In this document: piece after piece, positions 29,448 to 37,833 of the stretch
Layout of the letters: each line of letters begins with the position of its first letter
Position numbering within the stretch: the first letter of the stretch is position 1
Virus record (IMG/VR): IMGVR_UViG_3300033388_008211
Span: 1-45,102 of that record
Source of the DNA: a virus
Length of the DNA: 45,102 bases
Reading direction: 5' to 3' (one strand)
Notes under the pieces: model-generated
The model's database searches: none
What the model was told of the DNA's origin: nothing
What the model saw: the letters and a program-made list of their open reading frames with translations, nothing else
Made by a program: the position numbers and the translations under genes

Positions 29448-31505
29448 TTATGCGTAAGACGCTTTCAAATTCTTAAGTTCCCTGTCTATATGTCTGACCA
29501 GTTCTTTCGCCTGCTGCTCCGGCTCTTTCCCACCCACTACAGTTATGGGAATAGTTACCCCTCCAAAGTTAACCTGGGCTTTCCTGTTATTGCTCGCCAC
29601 CTCGCTACGAGTGGAGATATCCTCGCCCTGGTGAACTTGAGCTATGCCGGTCTTGGAAACAAAACGGGTTCCCACGGCGAAACTACCGAAAGGGGCATTT
29701 GGATCTGCTGATTCGACACCTCCGGATACGACAGCAGCGGAAGCCCCTCCCCTTGCAGCTACCGGCCCGCCACCTGTAGTTGTTGTCTCTAACAAGATCG
29801 TTTTCGTGGTGACGGGAGGAATGGAGGCAAGCATTGATTCAACTTCCTTGATAGCCGACTTGGCTTTGCTATTATCCACATCCATGGTGAGATTTTTCAT
29901 TAGGTCTTTAAGTTTATTGACCTCTCTTTCTGCCTCCTCCATAGCTGTTTTAAGTATTGCTTCCCGAGAGGCAGCGGCTTCTTTCTCCTGCACAACAGTA
30001 TCCTGGATAGCTTTACTCCACTCCTCGTAGCGGATGCTTACCAGATTGAACACTTCAAGAGAGCTTACTATTTCGTCCGAACCTTCCTTTACCTCTTTCG
30101 GAAGCTCTGTCAGTTGCAGCCGGATTGCCCTAAATGCATTAACCTTGGCCTCTCCCTCCATCTGCATAGCGGCCGTAGCCGATGCGTCGAGGGCGTCAAC
30201 CTGATTCCAAAACTGCTGAAATTCATCAAGGGCAGGTGCGGGGTTAAATGTCTCACTGATAGATTTGAAAATATCAGTCCCCTCCCTCTTAGTCTCTTTC
30301 TCTAAGCCCTCCCATTTTAATCTCTCCTGAGCAGCTTCTTTATGCTCCTTTCCCAACAGAGAGTAATAGCCCTTCCAGTCTTTGACCTCTTCACTTAGAA
30401 CGTTTTTTAAAAATTTTTGGTGTTCTTTAAGAGCCTTCTTTGATGCATCGACTGCGCCATCACCACCTTTAGATTTTCTAGTGATAGTCTCAGTTGCCTT
30501 GGCTACATCCTGTGCGGAAAGAAGTAAAGACCCAAAACTATCCTTAGACTCTTTCCATAAGTCTTTCGATGCTTTAGCGGCATCATCTGCTTTTTTCTTC
30601 CAATGTTCATACGCGCCACTTGAAAGACGCACCGCATCGGTAAGGCCTCCGAATCCAGAGAGAACCCTAAAAAGGCTAGAGGATACCTGTTCCGCTCCTG
30701 CTGAAATTAAATTGAGAGTACCCCAGACCAGCATTAACCCCTTAGTGACAAGAGCACTTGCCTGTAGTTTCATATTTGTGAATGCAGCTGTCATCTTCTG
30801 CATCCTTTCAAGATTAGTTAGAAGAGACAGATCGTGCCGGTCTAATGCTTCGATTCCCGCCTCGATCGTGGCGTTAAGTATGGCAGTCTTCTTCTCCTGA
30901 TCTGACAACTGTTCTACTGTTTTATTGACGCTGTCTGCATATGCCTCGTATGCCGGGCCGAGTTTTACAACTAGTCCAAGGTTGTCGAGTATGAGGGGGC
31001 TGCCACGGCCGATACCTATTGCAATATCATTAAAGGCCGAGGTGGCTGTAGTTCCCATGTCCCGCGCCTTTGCCCTTGCTATCTCCATAAGACTAGCAAG
31101 CTTTTCTATAGGTATCCCTAGAGACATCGCCTTGTTAGCCGATTCTACAAGGCTCTTATCATCTATCAGACCTGCTGAAGCCTCGCGAATCCTTCCAAAC
31201 TCTACCTCGGCATCACGCCCCATAGATTGTACCATCCCCCGGAAGGCCTGCCTTGACTGCTCAAATTGCGCTGCTTGCGCTGCAAGATCCCATGCCTTTC
31301 TTGCGGTTATCCATACACCGGCAATAGCGGCCGTCACGCCAACCCAATGAGCTTTAAAGTCGGAAGCGATAGACTTTAGATCTGCAAAGGCGCTCTTCCC
31401 TACAGACTTTACCTTATCAAAGGCCGAAGTCGCCGAGTCCTTCACAGCATTAAAAGCGCCCTTCGACTCATTTTTTCCCTTAACTATAATTACAACTTCA
31501 GCCAT
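29448..31505 (-). CDS. Tape measure protein
   Basis: A 685-aa, Ala/Lys/Glu-rich protein that would set tail length. Long helical stretches (residues 1-80 and 200-560) alternate with a hydrophobic patch near 60-75. A central KTVEQLSDQEKKTAILNATIEAGI and the VAKATET region are of the type seen in siphovirus tape measures. Its length would give a tail of about 100 nm at 0.15 nm per residue (general rule). It follows the frameshifted chaperone pair, the normal siphovirus order. Confidence 0.8.
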   Translation of the reverse strand: MAEVVIIVKGKNESKGAFNAVKDSATSAFDKVKSVGKSAFADLKSIASDFKAHWVGVTAAIAGVWITARKAWDLAAQAAQFEQSRQAFRGMVQSMGRDAEVEFGRIREASAGLIDDKSLVESANKAMSLGIPIEKLASLMEIARAKARDMGTTATSAFNDIAIGIGRGSPLILDNLGLVVKLGPAYEAYADSVNKTVEQLSDQEKKTAILNATIEAGIEALDRHDLSLLTNLERMQKMTAAFTNMKLQASALVTKGLMLVWGTLNLISAGAEQVSSSLFRVLSGFGGLTDAVRLSSGAYEHWKKKADDAAKASKDLWKESKDSFGSLLLSAQDVAKATETITRKSKGGDGAVDASKKALKEHQKFLKNVLSEEVKDWKGYYSLLGKEHKEAAQERLKWEGLEKETKREGTDIFKSISETFNPAPALDEFQQFWNQVDALDASATAAMQMEGEAKVNAFRAIRLQLTELPKEVKEGSDEIVSSLEVFNLVSIRYEEWSKAIQDTVVQEKEAAASREAILKTAMEEAEREVNKLKDLMKNLTMDVDNSKAKSAIKEVESMLASIPPVTTKTILLETTTTGGGPVAARGGASAAVVSGGVESADPNAPFGSFAVGTRFVSKTGIAQVHQGEDISTRSEVASNNRKAQVNFGGVTIPITVVGGKEPEQQAKELVRHIDRELKNLKASYA

Positions 31506-31761
31506 CTTCTTCCTTCAGCTCTAACTTCTTAATCCCTTCTTCAACAAAGGCGAGTAGTTCAATATCATCAATATCGGCGCCATACATCTTCAGTATCGTG
31601 CCGGGATCTACCAGACCACTAAGGCTGATAAGCTTTGCCCTGAGTTCCATAATCTCCCGCCCCCTCTCGCTAAGGGACGGGACCATGCAACCTTTTTCAG
31701 TTTCACATGCCGGGATCTCATCATCTGTTTCAATGGCCTCCCAGCAGTCCTCGCAAGACAC
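31498..31761 (-). CDS. Tail assembly chaperone extension (GT-like part, reached by -1 frameshift)
   Basis: An 87-aa frame from GTG 31761 (MSCEDCWEAIETDDEIPACETEKGC...), but the same frame extends upstream without a stop to the slippery site A AAA AAC at 31806-31800. It is therefore likely made mainly as a C-terminal extension of the upstream chaperone, as lambda gpGT is. It ends at the tape-measure start with eight bases of overlap. Four Cys near the start (C3, C6, C19, C25) could form a metal site. Confidence 0.7.
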   Translation of the reverse strand: MSCEDCWEAIETDDEIPACETEKGCMVPSLSERGREIMELRAKLISLSGLVDPGTILKMYGADIDDIELLAFVEEGIKKLELKEEDG

Positions 31762-31796
31762 ACCCGGGAAGTCAATCTTTGCCCGGATGTGCTCTA

Positions 31797-32168
31797 TTAG
31801 TTTTTTTCTACTTCTTCCTTTTCCTTTTCAGCAAAAAGCTGAAGGTCGGTACAGGCCTGATTGACAAAAGCAGAAAAAGAAGACCAGTTCAACATCAAAA
31901 ACGCGATATTTTCCGGGGTGCAGGGATAAGACTTCTTCTTCATGGTGAAGCCTTTCCAGTCTTTAACCACTGCCTCTCCCAGTAGTTGATCTGCCAGTTC
32001 GTCATCCACCTTTTCAACCTTCTGGTGGCTGATAAAGGTGCTCCTTTTAGCCTTTTTAAGAAGCTTCTTAAGGTCTTGCCGGGAGATATAACTGATGAGT
32101 ACCTCATCATCTCCAAAAGGAATCCACGCCTTAGGGGCTTCTTTTTCACTTAGCTGACTTAGATCCAT
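31797..32168 (-). CDS. Tail assembly chaperone (gpG-like)
   Basis: A 123-aa acidic, helical protein (MDLSQLSEKEAPKAWIPFGDDEV ... LQLFAEKEKEEVEKN) between tail tube and tape measure. The frame ends GAA AAA AAC TAA, a canonical -1 slippery heptamer. Slipping there fuses it to the frame ending at 31498, giving a protein of about 223 aa. The short and long forms would chaperone the tape measure during tail assembly. Confidence 0.75.
   Translation of the reverse strand: MDLSQLSEKEAPKAWIPFGDDEVLISYISRQDLKKLLKKAKRSTFISHQKVEKVDDELADQLLGEAVVKDWKGFTMKKKSYPCTPENIAFLMLNWSSFSAFVNQACTDLQLFAEKEKEEVEKN
31800..31806 (-). promoter_or_regulatory. Programmed -1 frameshift site (A AAA AAC)
   Basis: The heptamer lies immediately before the TAA stop (31799-31797) of the chaperone frame, in the correct register. 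The -1 frame is open through CTA ATA GAG CAC and on into the 31498-31761 frame. A short downstream CCCGG...CCGGG pairing may add stimulation; I did not fold it. Confidence 0.8.
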
Positions 32169-32194
32169 TTATTTTCTCCTTGATTAATTATTTA

Positions 32195-33244
32195 TTACGC
32201 CAGCGGATCAGTCGTCCGCTTGTTTATACCGGATATCCTTAAAGGGGTGGTAAACGCCATCCCTGTAGGGGCAACTTCACAGCCGTGGACCATCATATCG
32301 AGAGGCTCTTTTATGGCCCCCGTTTCATCTGCCGGATCGTCGTTGGTGATCTGCACGTTCGGCAATTCGATCTTAAACTCCCTGTTGTAAGGAGTCTCAA
32401 TCTGGGATCCCGTAAAGGTTATATCGATCTTCTTGTACTGATTATTATCGAGATCCTCCAACAAGGTCTTGCTCGAATGCCTGGGAAAGTTAAGCTTCAG
32501 TGTTATCTCGGGCTGATCTTCCGTGCAGGGCTCATCTATCAGATCGTTATTTTGCGAGCTCTTGTACTCTCCCGTATGCTCACCCTTTACGGCCCGCTTC
32601 GCCATCAGCTCAAATGATGAGGGATAAATCACATCTCCCCCCCCGAGAGCTGCACCTTCCTGGTTATTCATCCTGAAAACGGCATGAGAATAAAGCAACC
32701 GCTTCGACCTTTCGAAGAAAGTAACATTGTTGAAGGTGGCCAGCGTATTAACGGCAGAATCGGTTATCTTGTTGACGCTGTCCGTGTGGAGAATAAGCTG
32801 CACAGGCAGGCCCGTTTCTCCCTTGATGGTAATACCGCTGATTTTGATACTGGTATGTTCCTCAATATAGGTCTTCATCTTCTTGATATATGTCCCGAAC
32901 AGACCGTCTATATGCTCAGCCCAGTCATAGACATAGGCATATGCCGCCGTTGCTGCCTGTTGTGCCGGCGCACCCGCTATACCCATAGGGATAGCTAGCT
33001 GCCTGTCCAGTCCGTCATATCTCAAATAGCAGGGAATATCTCCGTTGACCTCGATAGGACCCGGATCGGCTTCCTTGCTGTAAGGGATCCCGAGAGAATC
33101 GTCTTTTTCAAAGTTTGTGGTCTTTTTAACCGATGTCGGCAAAACAAGCATCCCGTCGTCAGCTCCCGCCTCCTCTGCCGTATTCCATGTTGCCGCCTTC
33201 AGCAGGGCACTCTCTATCTCAACTCCTGATACACCGTCAGCCAT
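32195..33244 (-). CDS. Major tail tube protein
   Basis: A 349-aa protein with the size, beta-rich character and position of a tail tube subunit (VNGDIPCYLRYDGLDRQLAIPMGIAG; VQLILHTDSVNKITDS; IDITFTGSQIETPYNREFKIELPNVQI). Tube subunits stack around the tape measure. It lies between the connector genes and the chaperone pair. There is no sign of a contractile sheath gene nearby, which favours a siphovirus tail. Confidence 0.72.
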   Translation of the reverse strand: MADGVSGVEIESALLKAATWNTAEEAGADDGMLVLPTSVKKTTNFEKDDSLGIPYSKEADPGPIEVNGDIPCYLRYDGLDRQLAIPMGIAGAPAQQAATAAYAYVYDWAEHIDGLFGTYIKKMKTYIEEHTSIKISGITIKGETGLPVQLILHTDSVNKITDSAVNTLATFNNVTFFERSKRLLYSHAVFRMNNQEGAALGGGDVIYPSSFELMAKRAVKGEHTGEYKSSQNNDLIDEPCTEDQPEITLKLNFPRHSSKTLLEDLDNNQYKKIDITFTGSQIETPYNREFKIELPNVQITNDDPADETGAIKEPLDMMVHGCEVAPTGMAFTTPLRISGINKRTTDPLA

Positions 33245-33476
33245 TTGATGAATCCTCCTTTATTTTTTCTTCCGGAGGGGCCGCTGCCACCTCCCCTGGT
33301 TTACTTAATGAGGCGATATACTTCTCAATCACCTTCTTATTTTCTTTGCCTTTAGGCTTGAAGATCTTGTCACCGAAACGGCGCACATCGATCTCATACT
33401 CCTTCCCCTCCTCCAGCTTTCCTAATACAGGGTGAGTCGTGCCCCCGATAAGGGCGATTACTTTGACTTTTATCAT
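33237..33476 (-). CDS. Small protein near the tail tube, not recognised
   Basis: A 79-aa protein: a beta-rich start (IKVKVIALIGGTTHPVLGKLEEGKEYEIDV) and a Lys/Glu/Pro-rich end. It resembles small tail-completion or tube-associated proteins only in length and position. It overlaps the tail-tube start by eight bases. Confidence 0.5.
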   Translation of the reverse strand: MIKVKVIALIGGTTHPVLGKLEEGKEYEIDVRRFGDKIFKPKGKENKKVIEKYIASLSKPGEVAAAPPEEKIKEDSSNG

Positions 33477-33485
33477 GAAGCCTCC

Positions 33486-33938
33486 TTAATAATTCGTATC
33501 AAAATTAGTCACAAAATCAATGCCGTAAGCCGCCCACTCCTTCGATGTAAATACCAGGTATTTTCTCGTGGGCGCCAGCCTTTCTATATCGAGGCCGAAG
33601 GTCTTATTTGTCAATACCTCCATACCCTTTTTTAAAAATTTATAGATACCCTTTTTAGTATCCTTCCGCACCTTCTCATCACCCCTGAAATTCTTGGAAG
33701 CAAAAAAGACGGCAAAGGTAGCTTTTTCATTAAAGGTCTGGCCGTCTACCCATGTCTCAACACTATTTCTGTAAATAATGAAGGCGGCAGGAAATTGGAA
33801 TGTCATTTTTTTAAGATCATTCTCTTCCAGTTCGCCGGCATAATTCTTTACCGTCTTCAGGTCGGGCATCTCTCGCCTGACTGCGTTAATTATCGCGTCT
33901 TCTACTGTTTCAAAATCTAATTCAGAGTCTGAGTCCAT
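33486..33938 (-). CDS. Tail terminator/connector protein (Mu gp37-like)
   Basis: A 150-aa protein with a DUF1834/gp37-like pattern: FETVEDAIINAVRREMPDLKTVKNYAGEL at the N terminus, FPAAFIIYRNSVETW near 50-64, ATFAVFFASKNFRGDEK near 73-90. Members cap the tail tube or join it to the head. Next to DUF1320- and gp10-like genes, this position is expected. Confidence 0.65.
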   Translation of the reverse strand: MDSDSELDFETVEDAIINAVRREMPDLKTVKNYAGELEENDLKKMTFQFPAAFIIYRNSVETWVDGQTFNEKATFAVFFASKNFRGDEKVRKDTKKGIYKFLKKGMEVLTNKTFGLDIERLAPTRKYLVFTSKEWAAYGIDFVTNFDTNY

Positions 33939-34437
33939 TAAGCAACCTGTTTATCCTCTCGTTTATGATTGCAGCCATTTGAGGTTCCACCTCTTCTACG
34001 GCATCCTTCTCGAAAGGCCTGGCGCCATACTTTGACGATGAACCCTTCCCTTCGGAGATCTGTGATGCATAACGGGCGGAATCATATAATATCGCTTCAA
34101 GTGGACCCGCCGTAAATACAAGTCCCCTCGAGGTTTTACTCTTGCCCGGTTTAACAGTGTTCACCAGCCTGAGCAGATTACCTGTAACTCTCGGTATGGG
34201 GTCGCTGCCTGCCAGTTCCGGCTTTAGTGCCACGGTACGCTGCCTTCCCGACTTTTTCGCCCTTACCGTCCTGACTCCTCTTCTCGGCCCCTGCAGTCGC
34301 CTGATCGCCGCTGCATGGACCCTGTCTATAATATCCCCCAGCCCGTCTTGTATGGCTGACGGAAGTAGCTCTTCCAGCGAATCAAGACCCTTAATAAGGA
34401 CCTCGTCTCCGTCTATGACTACATTAAAACCTATCAT
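33922..34437 (-). CDS. Head-tail joining protein (HK97 gp10-like)
   Basis: A 171-aa basic protein with two helices flanking a beta region (LDSLEELLPSAIQDGLGDIIDRVHAAA ... IPRVTGNLLRLVNT ... LVFTAGPLEAILYDSARYASQI). The ASQISEGKG and ARPFEKDAVEEVEPQM stretches are like gp10-family tail-completion proteins (the family pattern YAxxxExGT...PxRPF is loosely kept). Overlaps both neighbours. Confidence 0.62.
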   Translation of the reverse strand: MIGFNVVIDGDEVLIKGLDSLEELLPSAIQDGLGDIIDRVHAAAIRRLQGPRRGVRTVRAKKSGRQRTVALKPELAGSDPIPRVTGNLLRLVNTVKPGKSKTSRGLVFTAGPLEAILYDSARYASQISEGKGSSSKYGARPFEKDAVEEVEPQMAAIINERINRLLNGLRL

Positions 34438-34862
34438 GACCCTGTTGTAGGCTCATTATAAAAATGTGATGACTTTACGGCGCCAAAAGAAATGTCTGAG
34501 GCAGTTTCTTCATCATCTTCCGTTACAGGCAGAGGCATTTTGCCATCCCGTATATCACGCAAAGTCCTGACTGCGTCTCTATAACTTACGAGTCTGGTCT
34601 CGGGGATCTCCTCTACCCGACGCTTATATAAATAATAGATCGAGATATCTACAGATAGCCCTCTGATAATAGCAGGGATAGGGACTGCCAGTGGCGTAGT
34701 GTAACGGTTGACCAGATATGCATCAATCTCACCGTCGGCCTTGTCAATCGCCTCAACAACAAAAGGGGAATGTATCTCATCCTCTTGCTCATCATCGGTA
34801 AGCTCCTTAATCGTCTCTTCCGGAAGAGCCTTTATCATATCCGCTTCAGTGCTATATGCCAT
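34434..34862 (-). CDS. Head-tail connector (DUF1320, Mu gp36-like)
   Basis: A 142-aa protein: MAYSTEADMIKALPEETIKELTDD, then AIDKADGEIDAYLVNRYTTPLAVP, then IRGLSVDISIYYLYKRR. This is the DUF1320 signature of phage connector proteins that sit under the portal. Together with the gp37-like and gp10-like genes it completes the neck. Confidence 0.82.
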   Translation of the reverse strand: MAYSTEADMIKALPEETIKELTDDEQEDEIHSPFVVEAIDKADGEIDAYLVNRYTTPLAVPIPAIIRGLSVDISIYYLYKRRVEEIPETRLVSYRDAVRTLRDIRDGKMPLPVTEDDEETASDISFGAVKSSHFYNEPTTGS

Positions 34863-34874
34863 GACTACCTTGGT

Positions 34875-34914
34875 TTAATTGCCGGGGCGGTTTTTCCCCC
34901 GCCCCGGTAATTAA
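34875..34914 (-). terminator. Strong hairpin downstream of the capsid gene
   Basis: TTAATTaCCGGGGCGG pairs with CCGCCCCGGcAATTAA around an 8-base loop on the minus strand. There is no clear T-run after it, so it may protect or process the capsid mRNA or terminate partly, giving high capsid and lower downstream expression. Confidence 0.6.
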
Positions 34915-34938
34915 ATATTAATTATTAACTATCAATTG

Positions 34939-35955
34939 TTAATTAGACGAATGCACCTTAACCAGAACGCCCGGTCTCTGGCAAAGAGGAAGAGGATTAC
35001 TCTGCGTATGCAGATCATAACCCCTTCTATGTTTCCTTTCAGCCACTTTCGCATAATAGAGCAGACCCATCGTATTGACGGTCTCATTAAAGTCGGCAGC
35101 GGCAGCAGCTGTCTTAAAGGTATCCATAGTACCCTCAGGATAGGCATGCCCCTCTCCGTCCGCAATGAATCTCCTCGCAGTCCCTTCCGCATCGCTTGCG
35201 ACTCCACGATATTCCTCGAAGGTGATGCCGCCAAACTTAAAGCCCCCACGGAGGTCCTTAGATAGGTCCTGGTTCTGGTTTTCGAAATAGGTAAAGGCCT
35301 TCTCCACCTTGGCATGCTTCGTAAACGCATCAAAGAACTCCGGGGAGACAAGACAACGAACTCCCGTACTTACCTCGCCAAGAAGGTTATCCTCTATATG
35401 CCTTGCCACCTCCAGGCATTTCCCGCGGACATCGGTGGCGGCCGTGCCGAGTTTGAAATCGATAGTTTTTGCCGTGATATCAAACTCTGTATAGAGGTTA
35501 TAGAGCTCACTTCCGTCGGCATCGAGGATGATGCCCTTGAGTGCTCCCATCCTGAGGTGCTCCAGGGTGATGGCATGCTTGTTCTTCATCGCCTGCAGTT
35601 TATCATTCATCTCATTGGTCACCGTCTGGAGCGTGTCTTCAGTCCCGAAAGACCTGACGCCGTCCACGTCCGAGGCCAGGACGATATCGTCATGGGGGAT
35701 ATGCGGAACGACAAAGGAGCGCAGTTTCCTCTTCCCCGACTTCCCGGCCGTACCGGGAGAACCTACGGGCTGCGTCTGGAGCAGAGTAAGGACGCCGTTC
35801 TTTTCTTCCACATAGATGGCCCTCGTCTTGACTCCCTTTACAGGGAAGAGCCCCATCTGTTCGAGCCTGCCGTAATTGTTGGGCAGGATGTTTATGGCCG
35901 CCGTGAGAGACGCCAGGTTAAAAGCCGGATCTTTGGCTAAATTAAACATACTCAT
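34939..35955 (-). CDS. Major capsid protein (lambda gpE family)
   Basis: A 338-aa protein with the gpE-family layout: FNLASLTAAINILPNNYGRLEQMGLF at the start, then GVLTLLQTQPVGSPG, HIPHDDIVLASDVDGVRSFG, and near the middle KGIILDADGSELYNLYTEF. The C-terminal FIADGEGHAYPEG and TMGLLYYAKVAERKHRRGYDLHTQSNPLPLC are also typical. It would form the HK97-fold icosahedral shell, with the decoration protein encoded directly upstream. Confidence 0.9.
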   Translation of the reverse strand: MSMFNLAKDPAFNLASLTAAINILPNNYGRLEQMGLFPVKGVKTRAIYVEEKNGVLTLLQTQPVGSPGTAGKSGKRKLRSFVVPHIPHDDIVLASDVDGVRSFGTEDTLQTVTNEMNDKLQAMKNKHAITLEHLRMGALKGIILDADGSELYNLYTEFDITAKTIDFKLGTAATDVRGKCLEVARHIEDNLLGEVSTGVRCLVSPEFFDAFTKHAKVEKAFTYFENQNQDLSKDLRGGFKFGGITFEEYRGVASDAEGTARRFIADGEGHAYPEGTMDTFKTAAAAADFNETVNTMGLLYYAKVAERKHRRGYDLHTQSNPLPLCQRPGVLVKVHSSN

Positions 35956-35961
35956 GATTTT

Positions 35962-36612
35962 TTATACCCCCGTTCTTGTTATTATTCCCGCTCTCTCCAA
36001 TTCAGCAAGAGCAGTACTTTTTTGTGGATCCGTAATACCTGCAGGCCATACGAGACCCGTATCTTTTGCTATGGCCTCCCTGAGAATGGCTACGCCATCC
36101 ACATCGGCGGCAGTCGCATCGGTATCGCTCGCCATAAAACCAACTGCAAGCTCCGACCCGTCCGTCCCTGCCGGTGCCAGTTGCGTCACCTTGTAGCCCG
36201 GCGCCACATTAATGACAAAGACATCGGCCACATCGAAGTCCTCTGCGCCGTCGGCAATAGCAAACTTAATCTGGTTGGCAAAGGTATCACCCACGGCAAC
36301 CTGACCAAGACTATTCCCCTGGGGATCCAGTATCTCGAAGAGACCGCCGTCTCCGACTTCCTCAATGCAGACAACTTTATAATCGCCCACCTGTACCCCG
36401 GCCAGTGCCGGCGTCGTTGCATCAAGCGTCATAACGCCATCACCTGTGCCCGTATAGTCTTGCGACACTGCACCCGTATGGAGCTTACCCACAACCATAC
36501 CTATTGTGAGGACCTGCCCTGTGATGACCGTAACCTTTTCACGGGAATAACGTATATCTTCCTCGTTAAGTATTACGTCACTAGGGTAGTTCCCCTCTTC
36601 ATATTCTGCCAT
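35962..36612 (-). CDS. Head decoration protein (lambda gpD-like, enlarged)
   Basis: A 216-aa protein encoded directly before the capsid gene. RYSREKVTVITGQVLTIGMVVGKL near residues 22-45 and AILREAIAKDTGLVWPAGIT near the end match the head-decoration (HDPD) family. It is larger than lambda gpD (110 aa) because of a central beta-rich stretch (DYKVVCIEEVGDGGLFEI). It would trim and stabilise the capsid after expansion. Confidence 0.82.
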   Translation of the reverse strand: MAEYEEGNYPSDVILNEEDIRYSREKVTVITGQVLTIGMVVGKLHTGAVSQDYTGTGDGVMTLDATTPALAGVQVGDYKVVCIEEVGDGGLFEILDPQGNSLGQVAVGDTFANQIKFAIADGAEDFDVADVFVINVAPGYKVTQLAPAGTDGSELAVGFMASDTDATAADVDGVAILREAIAKDTGLVWPAGITDPQKSTALAELERAGIITRTGV

Positions 36613-36645
36613 TTTAAAACCTCCGTATTAATTCATAATTGTTAT

Positions 36646-36680
36646 TTGATAATTGATAATTATTAACTATCAATTATCAA
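36646..36680. repeat. Perfect A/T-rich palindrome before the decoration gene end of the protease
   Basis: TTGATAATTGATA (36646-36658) and TATCAATTATCAA (36668-36680) form a perfect 13-bp inverted repeat around ATTATTAAC. A related ATTATTAACTATCAATTGTTA stretch follows the capsid gene at 34920-34940. It could stabilise mRNA ends or mark a recombination joint of the capsid/decoration pair. Confidence 0.65.
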
Positions 36681-36690
36681 TTGTTACTTA

Positions 36691-37833
36691 TTACTTCTTT
36701 GCTGCCTCCGCCCTTTTCTGAGCATCCTTAAGCAGCGGACTTTCCTCTCCCTGAGAGCCATGGTCCTTATCGTCCTGGTCCTTGCTCTTGAGGGTGAATT
36801 CCTGAGGGAATTCCTTACGCGCAACGGCCTCAAATTTATCCCTGTGAGACTTGAGTCTCTCTATGGGCCAGGTGCCGAGGAATTCAGCCTCCTTCTTCTG
36901 CTTTTCACCATCAGGCTCGACCTCTCCGATAAGTGACCCGAACCTCAAGGCATCCTCGATAAGGGATTTACGATATCCCGCCCCGTCATCCGCCTGGGCC
37001 TTCAACGTCTTGACACTCTCAATAGTAGCGTCATCACCGATGATGGCAATAATCGGCTCAAGGGTTTTATTTCTGGCAACGATCTCTCTTACCTTTTTTG
37101 CAACTACACTCTCGCTCGCATCGTCATCGAGACTGAGAGCGCCTTTTAATCCTTTTAACATGAGTTCCTCCTGTTTTTGTTGTTTTATATGAACACCTCC
37201 GTTTAAGTCGGAGATGGGTAATTCCTTGTCTTTTGCCGCCTTCTGGGACGTAGCGCCATTTTGCCCCCCGAGCCATACAAGAGAGCCCTCCTCCGCCTCT
37301 CCTGGCCCAAAATATTCGTAATAGAGCGTAAGTCCATCCTCTTTTATAGGGTTAAGATCGGAGGCATTGAACCTGATAGAGACATGGCGATATATCCCCG
37401 CATCGATGTTGTCTATCATGCTCTTGTTTTCTTCCGACTTAAGCATGTAGTTCCAGGCAAAGAGTACCTTTACCATTGCCTGCCCAGGCGGAAGCCTGAC
37501 ATCTTCACCAGTGAGCTCTTTGAATTTTTCAGGAGTTATGGTTTCTGTTTCAGCATCAAACCATAAACCTATGGGAAGAAAGTTTCTTCCGTCATGAGCA
37601 AAGAGGAAGCTCTTTCCTGGGAGGGTATTAACAAAGTCCGTAAGCATAGACTCAGGGAACCTCTCCCTATCTCTATCGATAGTGTCATGGGCCAATAGGA
37701 ATTTTCGGACATAAAGATCTTCGGCCTTTTGAGTTTTCGGAGCAAACTTATTTATCTTCTCCAGCATCTCCGGCGTGATTTCCACACCTGACTTTGTCGC
37801 TTTTTGAAAAAAACCCTTAGTGTAAGAACTCAT
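36691..37833 (-). CDS. Prohead protease with scaffold-like C terminus
   Basis: A 380-aa protein. The N-terminal half resembles a prohead protease: DTIDRDRERFPESMLTDFVNTLPGKSFLFAHD near 50-80 and MIDNIDAGIYRHVSIRF near 140-157 (with the putative catalytic His and Ser). The C-terminal half is Lys/Glu/Ala-rich and helical, as in scaffolds (IESVKTLKAQADDG ... RAEAAKK). Such protease-scaffold fusions cut themselves away during head maturation. It overlaps the next gene by four bases. Confidence 0.7.
   Translation of the reverse strand: MSSYTKGFFQKATKSGVEITPEMLEKINKFAPKTQKAEDLYVRKFLLAHDTIDRDRERFPESMLTDFVNTLPGKSFLFAHDGRNFLPIGLWFDAETETITPEKFKELTGEDVRLPPGQAMVKVLFAWNYMLKSEENKSMIDNIDAGIYRHVSIRFNASDLNPIKEDGLTLYYEYFGPGEAEEGSLVWLGGQNGATSQKAAKDKELPISDLNGGVHIKQQKQEELMLKGLKGALSLDDDASESVVAKKVREIVARNKTLEPIIAIIGDDATIESVKTLKAQADDGAGYRKSLIEDALRFGSLIGEVEPDGEKQKKEAEFLGTWPIERLKSHRDKFEAVARKEFPQEFTLKSKDQDDKDHGSQGEESPLLKDAQKRAEAAKK

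Noticed and set aside
35314-35940. 208-aa plus-strand frame.
   Set aside because: Fully antisense to the major capsid gene with no ribosome site; a shadow.
36022-36666. 214-aa plus-strand frame.
   Set aside because: Antisense to the decoration gene; a shadow.
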